From: Pseudoramibacter porci
Lineage (GTDB): Bacteria; Bacillota; Clostridia; Eubacteriales; Eubacteriaceae
Assembly: GCF_009696145.1 (NCBI RefSeq)
Contig: NZ_VUMO01000005.1
Location: 62,001 to 126,000, forward strand
Direction: 5' to 3'
DNA length: 64,000 nt
Part shown: positions 32,538 through 41,432 of the stretch, piece after piece
Position numbering within the stretch: the stretch's first letter is position 1
Layout: the number at the start of each line of letters is the position of its first letter
Position numbers and translations under genes: made by a program
The notes under the pieces: generated by a model
Seen by the model: only the letters and a program-made list of their open reading frames with translations
What the model was told of the DNA's origin: nothing
Databases searched by the model: none

Positions 32538-34301
32538 TTATTTCACGTTCGGGGGGAACCCCCACCCCGCCGGACTCCATTTGCAGTACGTGCTTATCCA
32601 CCGGTCCAAATCCCAGACCTCAATCGAGCCGGTGTTGTGGATGATTTTGTTGTCCCCGATGTAGATGCCGACGTGCCCGTAGGTCGCGCCCGCCGTTGAG
32701 CCGGAGCTGGAACTTCTCACGGCAACCAGCATGCCGACCTTGAGCTGGGAGCGGTCGGTCGAGTGACAGTAAGCCGCGTACATGTCGCAGGCGTTACCGC
32801 TGATGCCGCCCAGCCCTGCCTTCGCGTAGACGTTGGAAACCCACGCGGCGCACCATCCTGCGCCGGGGGACGGCGTTCGATACGCCGCGTCCACGATGGA
32901 GCGCTGCGTCGCGTCAGACGCGGCATACTCCTCGCCGCTTCCGCCACCAGAAGAAAGCTTTTCGTAGAAGGCCTGTGCCGCAGGCAGACGGTCCCGGTAG
33001 AACGACTGCCGCGCCGCCCAGTCCGCAGGGCGGAGCCAGCAGGCCATCACGCAGTACGTCGCGAACCCCACATCGTCTGTCTTTAGCCAGGCATCGTAGC
33101 TTGCATCGCGTCCGGAATACTCGGTGATGTATTTGGTGTAATAGCCGCTGCGGTGCAGGCCGGTGGCCCACGATGCGCGGAGGTTTTCGATGAAGTATTT
33201 CGTCTGGGCGCTGGCGCTGTTCTTGTCGAGTCCATTTGCGCTGCACCAGTTGACAAAGCTCGTATATTCGCCGTGTCCCGGCGTCGTGTCTGTGAACTGG
33301 TATAGGCCAAACCCATACTCGTAGGCGTAGCTGTTTCCCTCCCCATGATACTCGTTCGTGGGGTCCCAGCCGGACTCTCCGGAGATGTTGCCCATGATGG
33401 CGGCAATCTGCGGTTTCCCAAGTCCCTCCGCCGCGAGCGCCTGTGCGACCTCCAGCTGGGTTCCGCTGAGGTCACCGAACGAATCCACCTGACTGGATGG
33501 GTTGTCGCTGCCGGCGAGCACCGCCACCAGCACGACCGCCAGAAGGAGACCGAAGATTGCGGGAACTGCCGCGCCGCCCAGCAGCGCGACAAGCCCCTTT
33601 CCCTGCGTCCCGGCTGCGGCAGGAAGGGCGCGTTTTACCGCGCTTCCGCCAGCGGAAGCCGCCGCCTTTTGCGTGGCGTCCGTCGCGGTGTACATTTCAC
33701 GCCTGAGATACCCAGCCGCCTGCGCCTTTCTCTGGACCTCTGCGGCATCGGCAGGCTTTTTGCGGTACTTCTTTTCGGAGAGCGAACCGAGCGGCGCTTC
33801 CTTCTCAAGCGCGTCCCTGCCGGAGAGGTGCCGGTGGAGCCTTCGGGCAATCCGGACAGCACGCCGGCCCCGGTAGGCCGCGTCATCCATGCCCTCAAGC
33901 TCTGAGTCCTCAAGCGTCTTCGACACCACGCCGCCGATAACCGCATCCCTTGCCGCCGGATTTGCGGCCTTCTTGAGGGATTCCCGGAGATGGTGGTCCG
34001 CCTGTGCGCGCGTCTTTTGTGAAGCTGCCCGCTCTTTACCGAACGTGCTCTCGGATTCCTCACCGGAGCCGGCGGCTTCCTTCCCCGCCTTCGCCCTTTT
34101 CCCTGCCGCAGCAGCCGCAGCCGCGCCGCCGGCGCTGCTCCTCCTTCCCTTCTCGTATGCGGCGCGCTTGAGCGCCATCGCGCTCTTGTCGGCGCTTCCC
34201 ACAATGCCGGTGTTGACGGCGTTCGTCTGTTCGGTCCGGATGAGCTGCGCTCCTGCATCCTCGCGTTCGCTTGCCGTGCGCGCGTAGTCTGACGCTTTCA
34301 T
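32538..34301 (-). CDS. Transfer-associated peptidoglycan hydrolase (tail lysozyme + NlpC/P60-CHAP)
   Basis: 587 aa. Residues 1-235 are an Ala/Lys-rich cytoplasmic region and one membrane segment follows (AVPAIFGLLLAVVLVAVLAG). Next come a phage-tail-lysozyme-like domain (IAAIMGNISGESGWDP, YGFGLYQFTDTT) and a C-terminal cysteine peptidase of NlpC/P60-CHAP type (AGWCAAWVSNVYAKAG with Cys, ATYGHVGIYIG with His). Its job is local opening of the cell wall for the mating channel, as VirB1/TcpG do. It follows VirB4 by 36 bp. Confidence 0.9.
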   Translation of the reverse strand: MKASDYARTASEREDAGAQLIRTEQTNAVNTGIVGSADKSAMALKRAAYEKGRRSSAGGAAAAAAAGKRAKAGKEAAGSGEESESTFGKERAASQKTRAQADHHLRESLKKAANPAARDAVIGGVVSKTLEDSELEGMDDAAYRGRRAVRIARRLHRHLSGRDALEKEAPLGSLSEKKYRKKPADAAEVQRKAQAAGYLRREMYTATDATQKAAASAGGSAVKRALPAAAGTQGKGLVALLGGAAVPAIFGLLLAVVLVAVLAGSDNPSSQVDSFGDLSGTQLEVAQALAAEGLGKPQIAAIMGNISGESGWDPTNEYHGEGNSYAYEYGFGLYQFTDTTPGHGEYTSFVNWCSANGLDKNSASAQTKYFIENLRASWATGLHRSGYYTKYITEYSGRDASYDAWLKTDDVGFATYCVMACWLRPADWAARQSFYRDRLPAAQAFYEKLSSGGGSGEEYAASDATQRSIVDAAYRTPSPGAGWCAAWVSNVYAKAGLGGISGNACDMYAAYCHSTDRSQLKVGMLVAVRSSSSGSTAGATYGHVGIYIGDNKIIHNTGSIEVWDLDRWISTYCKWSPAGWGFPPNVK

Positions 34302-34337
34302 TGACGTTCACCGTCCTTCCGGTTCGTGTCGGAACAG

Positions 34338-37085
34338 CTACCTGTCCTTCTTCCTGTCATTGGGGTTCGTGCTGAACAGCTCGTAGAGGACGTTGCCCTT
34401 CGGGAACTTTCCGCGAATCGGGACGCGGGCGTTTCCGGCAATCAGAAGACCGTCTCCGGGTTCGACGGACTCATCAATGCACTCTTCCTCCTGTTCGGAG
34501 AGATTCAGCAGCTCCACCCACCTCATGCGGTCGAGCGGGGACTGCTTGAGCAGCATCAGGAAGTCCGCGTTGAGGACGATGTTCTGCGCCGCTTCGTTGT
34601 TGAGCATCGCCGTCGCGTTCTGCGTGATGCCCGTAAGCAGAAGCCCGAACTTGCGGCCCTCGTTCGAGAACCGCGAGAAGTAGTTCAGGACCGTCGGGTA
34701 GGCGAACATGGACTGCATCTCCTCCACGTAGAGCCACGTCCGCACGTTTCGCTTTGCGTTGAAGTACATGCGGTTGCGGACGGCTTCGCAGATGTTGATG
34801 AGTGCGAAGACCAGCATCGAATCCGGGAGGTCCTTCAAGTTGAAGTCCACGATGCGGCTCTTGAAGTCCACGTTGGACTGGTGATTGAAGAAGTCCATCG
34901 GCGGCTGGATAAACCGCTCGTAGCGGAGCGCAATGTCCTCGCGGGCCTGCTTTTCCGGCTGTTCCCGGAGCGTGTCGTAGAAGTCCTGTAGCAGGGGCGG
35001 ATTGCCGTCTCCGCGCTCCGCCGCGCCCTGGAACGCGATGTTGACGCATCTCGTGATGATGGACTGGTCAATCTGCGTGAACGGCTCGTCAGACTCTGCG
35101 GCGCTGGCTGCTGCCTGTGCGAGCATCGCGTCGATTTTGAAGGCAATCTGCTCGTTGCGGGACATGTGCTCGACAGAGACGGTATCGAACGGGTTCAGGT
35201 ACGTGCCGGTTCCGACGCCGAAGTGGAAGACGGAGCCGCCATAGCGCTCGGCAATTCCGGTGTACTCGCCGGCGCGGTCGATAACATAAATCTCGTCCGT
35301 CGGGTTTGAGAAGATGGTCGCGGTCATCTCGGTCTTGACGAACATTCCCTTGCCCGCGCCCGTCTTGCCACAGACAAAGCCCATCGGGGAAGTCAGCTTC
35401 TTGCGGTTGCAGAGAACGAGGTTTCTGGAATGCTTGTTCTGACCGTAATAGTTCCCGCCGGCATCGTCCAGCTCCTGCGTCGCGAAGGGCACGAGGATGG
35501 CTACCTGCGCCGTGGTGAACATGCGGCTGATTTCCACGTGGTTGTGCCCGAGCGGGAGAATCGAGTTCAGCCCCCTGCGCTGCCGGTACTCGTAGGTGTC
35601 CACCTCGATGGAGTTCTGCCGTGCCATGGAGATGATGCGCATGGCCTGCGTGTCCAGCTGCTCCTTGCTCTCCGCATAGGTGTAAATAAGACCCGTGAAG
35701 ACGTAAAGGCGCTGATTCTTGTTCTGTAGGTTGTCGAGAACGTCTTCCGTTTCTTCCTTGGAGTATTTCAGCTCCTGCGGAAGAATGGAGAAGTCGTACC
35801 CCTTGTTGACGGCGCTGCGCTGCTCCTCAATGATTTCCTTGTCAATCCACGCGCTGCGCGTGCGAACGTAGTTGATGGCCTTGGACTTGTCCATGGGCTG
35901 GACGAACCACGTGACCTCCATGGGGATAGGCAGGTCCACAATATCCGCCAGCGCGCGGTCGGAAAGCTCCGAGCCGAACTTCTTCATGACGAGGACCTGC
36001 CCGTAAATCCCGTTGTCCAGCTTGAAGCAGTCGTTGTACACGCCATCCGGCTTGAAGTCAATCTGCCCCGGCGCGATGCAGTCCTTTGTGGTCTGCATCC
36101 GCACGCTGGAAATATCCCTCTGATAGTCGAAGATGAAGGGCCGGTAGGGATTGAGCAGCGAATGGAGGACGGAAAGGCGCTGTGTGCCGTTCATAAGATG
36201 CGGCTTCGAGCCCATGGAGTTGAGGATGCGGCTGGATTCCGTCTCGATGCGGGCGAGCTGCCTTGCCGCTTCCTCCGCCGTGTCCGCACTGACGGAATAG
36301 GTCAGGTAGCGGTTTCGCCGGATGTTGCTGACGCCTTCCCGCACCTTGTCATTGAGTATGTCATTGAACACCTGCGCGTCATGCATCGCGGCTTCGCAGC
36401 TCTGCCTTGACGGGTCGAAGAACTGGCGGTGGCCAACGTCCTCCTTGAGGAGCGGCGTGTTGATGACGCTCATCTGAACCAGCGTGTCCGCACCGAACTG
36501 GTCATAGAGCCGCGTGAGGGCCGAGAACATGGCCTTCTGCTGCTCGTCACGGACGGAATGATAGCTCGTGTCATCAAAGGCGATGGTGGACGAGAAAAGC
36601 CCCTCCTCCACCTCGCAGATGCCATCCTGATACATGCGGTTGTAGCCGATGTAGCGGACAACGTCCTTCGCGGCTTCCCTCCTTCTCCTCGCGTCCGCCG
36701 TCTTCTCGCTCAGCTCGTGGTCCCTGTCCCTGAGTTGGGACTTCACCGACGTGTAGCTCTTCTTTGCTTCTTTTTCGGCTTCCTTCGCCGCACGGCGCTC
36801 CTCCCGGATTTTTCGCAGCGCCGCCTTCTTTTCCTTGCGCGGCAGCTTCCTTCCAGTGGTGAACGAGGGGAACATCTGCTTGAGCGCGCCAACATCAACC
36901 GGGCCGTTGTCATGGTCCAAATCGGTGCCGGCGCGTCCCGTTCCGAAGTCCTCGCCGGAAGCGTGCACAAAGGCTTCTACATCAAAGCCGGGGCTTTCCC
37001 CGCCGCTAGGTGATGACGCGTCCTGCCCTTGGGGAGTAGGACTCGATTCCTCGGAGACCTTGCTGCTTTCGATAAAATCTTCCAT
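34338..37085 (-). CDS. VirB4/TraE-family conjugation ATPase
   Basis: 915 aa. A disordered acidic N-terminus (about 1-90), a charged helical segment, a VirB4 N-domain, then the AAA ATPase. The P-loop reads GKTGAGKGMF, with Gly where Ser/Thr normally follows the Lys. Walker B-like WLYVEEMQSMF and the motif LLLTGITQNATAML follow. It energises pilus/channel assembly. The ATG at 37085 lies inside the end of the PrgI gene (80-bp overlap), and AAAGGCAAGG precedes it. Length and neighbours fit the ICE VirB4 class. Confidence 0.92.
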   Translation of the reverse strand: MEDFIESSKVSEESSPTPQGQDASSPSGGESPGFDVEAFVHASGEDFGTGRAGTDLDHDNGPVDVGALKQMFPSFTTGRKLPRKEKKAALRKIREERRAAKEAEKEAKKSYTSVKSQLRDRDHELSEKTADARRRREAAKDVVRYIGYNRMYQDGICEVEEGLFSSTIAFDDTSYHSVRDEQQKAMFSALTRLYDQFGADTLVQMSVINTPLLKEDVGHRQFFDPSRQSCEAAMHDAQVFNDILNDKVREGVSNIRRNRYLTYSVSADTAEEAARQLARIETESSRILNSMGSKPHLMNGTQRLSVLHSLLNPYRPFIFDYQRDISSVRMQTTKDCIAPGQIDFKPDGVYNDCFKLDNGIYGQVLVMKKFGSELSDRALADIVDLPIPMEVTWFVQPMDKSKAINYVRTRSAWIDKEIIEEQRSAVNKGYDFSILPQELKYSKEETEDVLDNLQNKNQRLYVFTGLIYTYAESKEQLDTQAMRIISMARQNSIEVDTYEYRQRRGLNSILPLGHNHVEISRMFTTAQVAILVPFATQELDDAGGNYYGQNKHSRNLVLCNRKKLTSPMGFVCGKTGAGKGMFVKTEMTATIFSNPTDEIYVIDRAGEYTGIAERYGGSVFHFGVGTGTYLNPFDTVSVEHMSRNEQIAFKIDAMLAQAAASAAESDEPFTQIDQSIITRCVNIAFQGAAERGDGNPPLLQDFYDTLREQPEKQAREDIALRYERFIQPPMDFFNHQSNVDFKSRIVDFNLKDLPDSMLVFALINICEAVRNRMYFNAKRNVRTWLYVEEMQSMFAYPTVLNYFSRFSNEGRKFGLLLTGITQNATAMLNNEAAQNIVLNADFLMLLKQSPLDRMRWVELLNLSEQEEECIDESVEPGDGLLIAGNARVPIRGKFPKGNVLYELFSTNPNDRKKDR

Positions 37086-37446
37086 AAACCTTGCCTTTCT
37101 TCTTGGAGGTTTCGCCCGGGGTCTCCACAAGCCCTGCCAGCTCCATGGAGGGCACGTAAAAAATTCGGTCGTTCTCGAACTGCGCCCTCAGCCAAAGCGG
37201 AACGAACTTCTCAAAGGGCATCCCCTTGGGTCTCACAAAGCCGCAGCACCAGAACGGGAGCGAGACGGCATAAATGAGAATCATGTTGTCCCCGGGGTTT
37301 ATCCCGAGGACGAAGTACATGTAGAGGGCGGAAAGAACCGAGCAGCCGAGAGCGCCCACAACGGAGACCAGCGTGCGTGTTGTGAGCTTTCCAACCACCT
37401 TCGGCTGGTACTCAGCAATGTCCTTGTGAACTGCGACAGACAACAT
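37006..37446 (-). CDS. PrgI-family conjugation membrane protein
   Basis: 146 aa with two membrane segments (about 25-45 and 52-70) and the PrgI signatures VAVHKDIAEYQPKVVGKLTTRT and WCCGFVRPKGMPFEKFVPLW. PrgI (VirB3-like) always precedes VirB4 in Gram-positive type IV systems. GGAGGGGAGTC precedes the ATG. Its C-terminal ~27 codons overlap the VirB4 start. Confidence 0.9.
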   Translation of the reverse strand: MLSVAVHKDIAEYQPKVVGKLTTRTLVSVVGALGCSVLSALYMYFVLGINPGDNMILIYAVSLPFWCCGFVRPKGMPFEKFVPLWLRAQFENDRIFYVPSMELAGLVETPGETSKKKGKVYGRFYRKQQGLRGIESYSPRAGRVIT

Positions 37447-37464
37447 GGTGCAGACTCCCCTCCT

Positions 37465-37683
37465 TTAACCGGCCCACCCGGTGTTCAGGGAGCCGAAGTA
37501 GACGGCTGCCGCGATGACAATCGCGCCGCCGACAATCATGGCGATGGCACCGGAGAGCTGACCACCGCCGCCCTGCATACCGTCCTTGATGGTCATTCCG
37601 AGATTGACCAGACCAAAAACGACGAGGACGCCACCTAGGAATGTAATTCCCTGCGTGAGCATGGATACTGCGTTCTGTAGCAT
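37465..37683 (-). CDS. Maff2-family small membrane protein (VirB2-like)
   Basis: 72 aa with two hydrophobic helices around a short loop (NLGMTIKDGMQGGGGQ). It matches the Maff2 family found before PrgI in ICEs of this type and is likely a pilin-like or channel subunit. I start at ATG 37683 after GGAAAGGA; the frame extends 12 codons upstream with no better site. Confidence 0.85.
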   Translation of the reverse strand: MLQNAVSMLTQGITFLGGVLVVFGLVNLGMTIKDGMQGGGGQLSGAIAMIVGGAIVIAAAVYFGSLNTGWAG

Positions 37684-37719
37684 AAAATCTTCCTTTCCTG
37701 CCTGCTGTGTTACTGGCAA

Positions 37720-37917
37720 TCAGAATCCCGTAAAGCCGTACGTCGATGCGAATCCGAGCACAACTGCGCCGGCGGCAATCATGGCGATGGCTTTCCGAAT
37801 TTCGCCGCCGCGCGACCCCTCACGAAGCACTATCCCGAGGTACACCAGTCCGACAAACAGGACGGCTGTCCCGGCATAGGCGAGCGGCTTCACGGCGAGC
37901 CTGACAAGGGCTTCCAC
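37720..37917 (-). CDS. Second Maff2/VirB2-like small membrane protein
   Basis: A 65-aa protein with the same two-helix layout as its neighbour (AGTAVLFVGLVYLGIVLREG, KAIAMIAAGAVVLGFAS), possibly a paralogue. The open frame begins at TTG 37953, but the GCAGAAAGGA box lies within it. A GTG at 37917 after that box is the better start. Confidence 0.75.
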   Translation of the reverse strand: MEALVRLAVKPLAYAGTAVLFVGLVYLGIVLREGSRGGEIRKAIAMIAAGAVVLGFASTYGFTGF

Positions 37918-37955
37918 CTTTCGTTCACCTTCCTCTCCTTTCTGCCCGTGCAACG

Positions 37956-37969
37956 TTAATAAATTATTA
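37956..37969. repeat. AT palindrome TTAATAAATTATTA, copy 2
   Basis: Identical to 30505-30518, here between the VirD4 stop and the small membrane-protein gene. Confidence 0.5.
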
Positions 37970-37976
37970 TAACGGT

Positions 37977-39926
37977 CTACTGGGCGGGCTTCCTTGCGCT
38001 GCCCGAAAAATCCGTACCGTTCATATAACGCTTGAAGTCGAAGGGATTCTCATGCAGCCGTTTCGGGTTCCTCTTGTCCACGATGTAGCAGTATCTCTTG
38101 TGCCGCCGTGGGTCGAATTTGTCATCCATGAGAGGGTTTGTTCCGGCAATCAGGAGGATGGCTTTTCTGCGGCTCATCTTTCCGATTTCGGCGGCATCAA
38201 TGAGGTCTCTCCCCTGAATTTGCAGGTTCTTGCTCGCGCTGGACGATTGCCCGGAAGACTCGTTGTAGGTCATCTGATGGATGGTCTGCTTGCCAATCAT
38301 CTCCGCAATTTCCTTGTTCGTGGAATTGGATTTCCCACCGAGGAAGAGGGTCGAGTCGCAGCAGTCCACAATGGTCTGGGCCTTCTTGTCGTACTTCGAT
38401 TCCAGCTGGCTCATGGACTGGAGGATAATCGTGATGCCGATGTTCCGGGAGCGTGTGACTGCGATGGTCTCCTCAATCTGCGGGATAGTGCCGATGTTCG
38501 CGAACTCGTCAAAGATGAAGTGAACCGGCCTTGGCAGCTTACCTCCATAGTCCGTGAGCGCCTTCCGGCAGAGCTGGTCGATGCACTGCCACATCATGAT
38601 GGCAAAGAGGAACGATAGCGTCTTGTCCGTGTCGGACAGAATGCCGAACACGGCGGTTCTCGTGTCAGGGTCTCCCAGTGTATCCAGTTCCATTTCGTCA
38701 TACTCAAGAAGCTGGCGGACCCCGGACGTTGCGATTGGCGCGAGCCGGACGTTGCAGGAGATGATGATGGATTTCAGGGTGCGCCCGGCAGCCACCTTGA
38801 AGTTCTTGTAGTTCATCAGGGCAAAGTCCTCATCCGGGGACAGCCCGCCGCGCTCAGCCGGGCGGACGCCATCATAGTTTCGGCGGAACCGCGAGGACTG
38901 CCAAGACCAGCCGGTGTCCGCAGTGAAGTCGCGGGACAGCCCGCCCTTCCTGCGGGGCGCACCCGCAGCCCCAACATTTCTGGCAAAGCGCTTCCCGGTT
39001 TCAATCTGGTAAAAGATAAGGTCCAGCGCCGACATGAAGTTCTCGTCCTCCTCCCTTGCTTCTGCCAGTGAGAGGAGCGTCAGGAGACCGGAGAGCGTGT
39101 AATCCTCCTCCGGGAACCAGTCGCGCAAAAGCGCGATGAGCGCCGTATAGAGCATCTTTTCTGCGTTCTCCCAGAACGGGTCGCTGGTCTTGCCCTCGCC
39201 GTTCGTGTTCATAATGAAGCAGTTGACGAACGAGAGGATATCCGTGTCGGTCTTCACGTACCTGAGCGGGTTGTAGTGCATGCTTTCGTCAAGATTGATG
39301 GTGTTGAAGCTCTTCACCTGATAGCCGTTGTCGGTGAACAGGTAGCCCGCGTCTTTCAGCAGGGTTCCCTTCGGGTCGGTGATGAAATAGTTCGTGTTGA
39401 GCTGACAGATGTTCGGCGTCACGTAGTTGAACGTCTTGCCCGAGCCGGACCCGCCGACCACAAGCACGTTGAGGTTGCGGTCCAGCTCCGGGTCATACTT
39501 AGGCCGGTGCAGCGCCAGCCCGTACTTTTCTGTGAAAATGAGGTTGTTGTCCGGGTTGCTGAGGTCCCGGAACCGCCTTCCCTCCTTCACCGTCCCCCAG
39601 CGGGCGGAGCCGCTTTCTTCGCCGGAGCGGTAATTCCCGATGTAAACCACGTGCCTGAGCCAGACCATCCACACGACCAGTGCCATGCAGAAACCGGCGA
39701 GGAGCGACTTTGTGTCCATGGCGAGTAAGAGAGGATTTTCGCGGATTCGCGCCCACATGGTCAGGAGTGCGTCCCCGCAGTGGTCAAGAAACTGTCCCGG
39801 GTAGGACGCCAACGCTTCAAAGTACCGGTTCCCGAGATAGAAGCCTGTCACCGAAAAAGCCAGCGTGACAAGAGCCGACGTGGCGATGCGCCTATTTACT
39901 TCCGGGTTTCCCTTTCTGTCTGCCAT
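37977..39926 (-). CDS. VirD4/TraG-family type IV coupling protein
   Basis: 649 aa. N-terminal membrane segments precede the RecA-like ATPase with P-loop VVGGSGSGKTFNYV, DPKGTLL, Walker B VHFIFDEFANIGTIPQ and the conserved ILQSMSQLE...CDSTLFLGG. It links the relaxosome to the secretion channel and pumps DNA. GGACGGAAAG precedes the ATG. It is the second gene of the transfer operon. Confidence 0.95.
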   Translation of the reverse strand: MADRKGNPEVNRRIATSALVTLAFSVTGFYLGNRYFEALASYPGQFLDHCGDALLTMWARIRENPLLLAMDTKSLLAGFCMALVVWMVWLRHVVYIGNYRSGEESGSARWGTVKEGRRFRDLSNPDNNLIFTEKYGLALHRPKYDPELDRNLNVLVVGGSGSGKTFNYVTPNICQLNTNYFITDPKGTLLKDAGYLFTDNGYQVKSFNTINLDESMHYNPLRYVKTDTDILSFVNCFIMNTNGEGKTSDPFWENAEKMLYTALIALLRDWFPEEDYTLSGLLTLLSLAEAREEDENFMSALDLIFYQIETGKRFARNVGAAGAPRRKGGLSRDFTADTGWSWQSSRFRRNYDGVRPAERGGLSPDEDFALMNYKNFKVAAGRTLKSIIISCNVRLAPIATSGVRQLLEYDEMELDTLGDPDTRTAVFGILSDTDKTLSFLFAIMMWQCIDQLCRKALTDYGGKLPRPVHFIFDEFANIGTIPQIEETIAVTRSRNIGITIILQSMSQLESKYDKKAQTIVDCCDSTLFLGGKSNSTNKEIAEMIGKQTIHQMTYNESSGQSSSASKNLQIQGRDLIDAAEIGKMSRRKAILLIAGTNPLMDDKFDPRRHKRYCYIVDKRNPKRLHENPFDFKRYMNGTDFSGSARKPAQ

Positions 39927-39945
39927 CTTTCCGTCCTTCTTCCTT

Positions 39946-41118
39946 TTAGCGCACCGGCTTCATCCGATTTGAAATGTCCAGCTCATGGGAAGGTGTGCCG
40001 CTCTCGGCTTCGAGTTCGGTCTTCGCTTCGCGCATCTCCCGAGCTACGCTGCTCAGGGAATAACCGCTGTCAGAGCTTCTGGCAGCACGGTCCTCTGCTT
40101 CGCGCGCCATGGAGGGGGAAACATCCGTACCGACGCCCTCATGCTCAATCCGGGCCGTATGGTCATCCGTGTCAATGCTGTCATGGGACTTCACGCCTTG
40201 GTCAAGGTCCGGCGTTGCCCCGTCGTTGTCCAGGGCACCATCGACGGGCCGCTGTCCCTCGTGCTCCTGACGCCGGCTTCTGTCCCCCGCTTCCTTCCCG
40301 GGCGCGGGACGGTTCTTCTCAAACCAGTCATGCGTGGCATCCACGCCCCATTTTCGGCTCAGCGTGTCCGCCCCAACCGCCCAGTCCGTCCGCCCCTGCG
40401 CGTCCTTTCCGAACGGGAGAAGACCGTCCTCGCCCCGGCGGGCTTCGTAAAACATGACCTCGCCCTTTCGGGTTGTGGTGATGCCGATTCCCTGACGGGC
40501 AAGAATCTGCTCAAAGTCGTTAAAGTCTCTGCTGCGGTCCCTCGCGTCAAGAACCTTGTCCCGGATGCTTTCCGTGTGGTTGAGGTTTCCGTCGGAGTGG
40601 TCCGTGCGAAACGCTTCCCTGCTCTTTGTCTCTTCCGGATGACGGAAGGGAAGGTTAGGCAGTCTGGTGATTTCGGTTAATCCCGCCAGCTGCTCCGCCG
40701 TGACGGGACGGCTGTTTTCGAGACGTTCCACGATGGACTGCTCCTGCCGCAAGCTCATCACTTCGGCGAACTGCGGCGCGCAGTCTTTAATCGCTTTGAT
40801 ATCGTCCTCGGCGAACTGAATGAATCCGTTTCCCTCCCTGTCGGCCAGCGCGGACGCAAACGTTCCGTTCTCGCGGCAGACCTGCGCGAAATAGGCAGCA
40901 TCGTTGGAGGTTCCGAATGGAAGGCAGACTTGTTCGCGCGACGCGAGGGCTTCCGCTTCAATCTCGGCTTCTTCCTCGGACCTCCCGCTTTCCATCAGCC
41001 GTTCCTTGTGCCAGTCCCTTGCCTTGTTGTCGATGAACCTTTCCAGCGCCCTGCCGGTCTGGTTCCCGATTGCCTGCATCAGCATCTCGCCAACGTCTTC
41101 CCCGTAATCCTGAGCCAT
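39946..41118 (-). CDS. Unknown first gene of the transfer operon
   Basis: 390 aa, not recognised with certainty. Residues 1-100 are helical (MAQDYGEDVGEMLMQAIGNQTGRALERFID) and contain VCLPFGTSNDAAYFAQVCRENG, which resembles the DUF3801-type proteins placed next to VirD4 in Firmicute ICEs. The middle has RDFNDFEQILARQGIGITTTRKGEVMFYEA, a compact β-hairpin-like unit. The C-terminal 140 residues are charged and disordered. AAAGGAAACGGC precedes ATG 41118. Confidence 0.65.
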   Translation of the reverse strand: MAQDYGEDVGEMLMQAIGNQTGRALERFIDNKARDWHKERLMESGRSEEEAEIEAEALASREQVCLPFGTSNDAAYFAQVCRENGTFASALADREGNGFIQFAEDDIKAIKDCAPQFAEVMSLRQEQSIVERLENSRPVTAEQLAGLTEITRLPNLPFRHPEETKSREAFRTDHSDGNLNHTESIRDKVLDARDRSRDFNDFEQILARQGIGITTTRKGEVMFYEARRGEDGLLPFGKDAQGRTDWAVGADTLSRKWGVDATHDWFEKNRPAPGKEAGDRSRRQEHEGQRPVDGALDNDGATPDLDQGVKSHDSIDTDDHTARIEHEGVGTDVSPSMAREAEDRAARSSDSGYSLSSVAREMREAKTELEAESGTPSHELDISNRMKPVR

Positions 41119-41181
41119 GCCGTTTCCTTTCCCTGTAGTTTGGAGAATGCGCGAATCCCGTCCGGGTATCCTTGACATGGA

Positions 41182-41187
41182 AGTATA
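41182..41187 (-). promoter_or_regulatory. Extended -10 promoter for the transfer operon
   Basis: TGATATACT on the minus strand gives a TGn-TATACT extended -10, about 64 bp before the first transfer gene. No clear -35 is present. The gap 41119-41484 holds this promoter, the lysS terminator and the right-end integrase sites. Confidence 0.45.
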
Positions 41188-41355
41188 TCAGCCGCAGCAC
41201 GATTCCTCCCGCAGTACCTTACACGTCATCAGAAAGGATTTTGCCAAACGGCTCCATCCCGTCGTTGAATGTGCGATTGTCAAAAACCGGAACCGCGCAT
41301 AACCTCTTTTGCCGTTCCCAAAGCTCTAAACGATTCCAAGCCGGATTTTGCCAAC

Positions 41356-41382
41356 AAAAAAAGACGCCCCGAACGGAGCGCC
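41356..41382 (-). terminator. Element-borne terminator for truncated lysS
   Basis: GACGCCCCG / CGGAGCGCC (two G-T pairs) followed on the minus strand by seven T residues (41356-41362), about 100 bp past the lysS stop and inside the ICE end. Confidence 0.8.
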
Positions 41383-41432
41383 TTCATCACAGGTCAATAT
41401 CCTGCCTTACTGGTACGTGCTTCTGTCAAACT

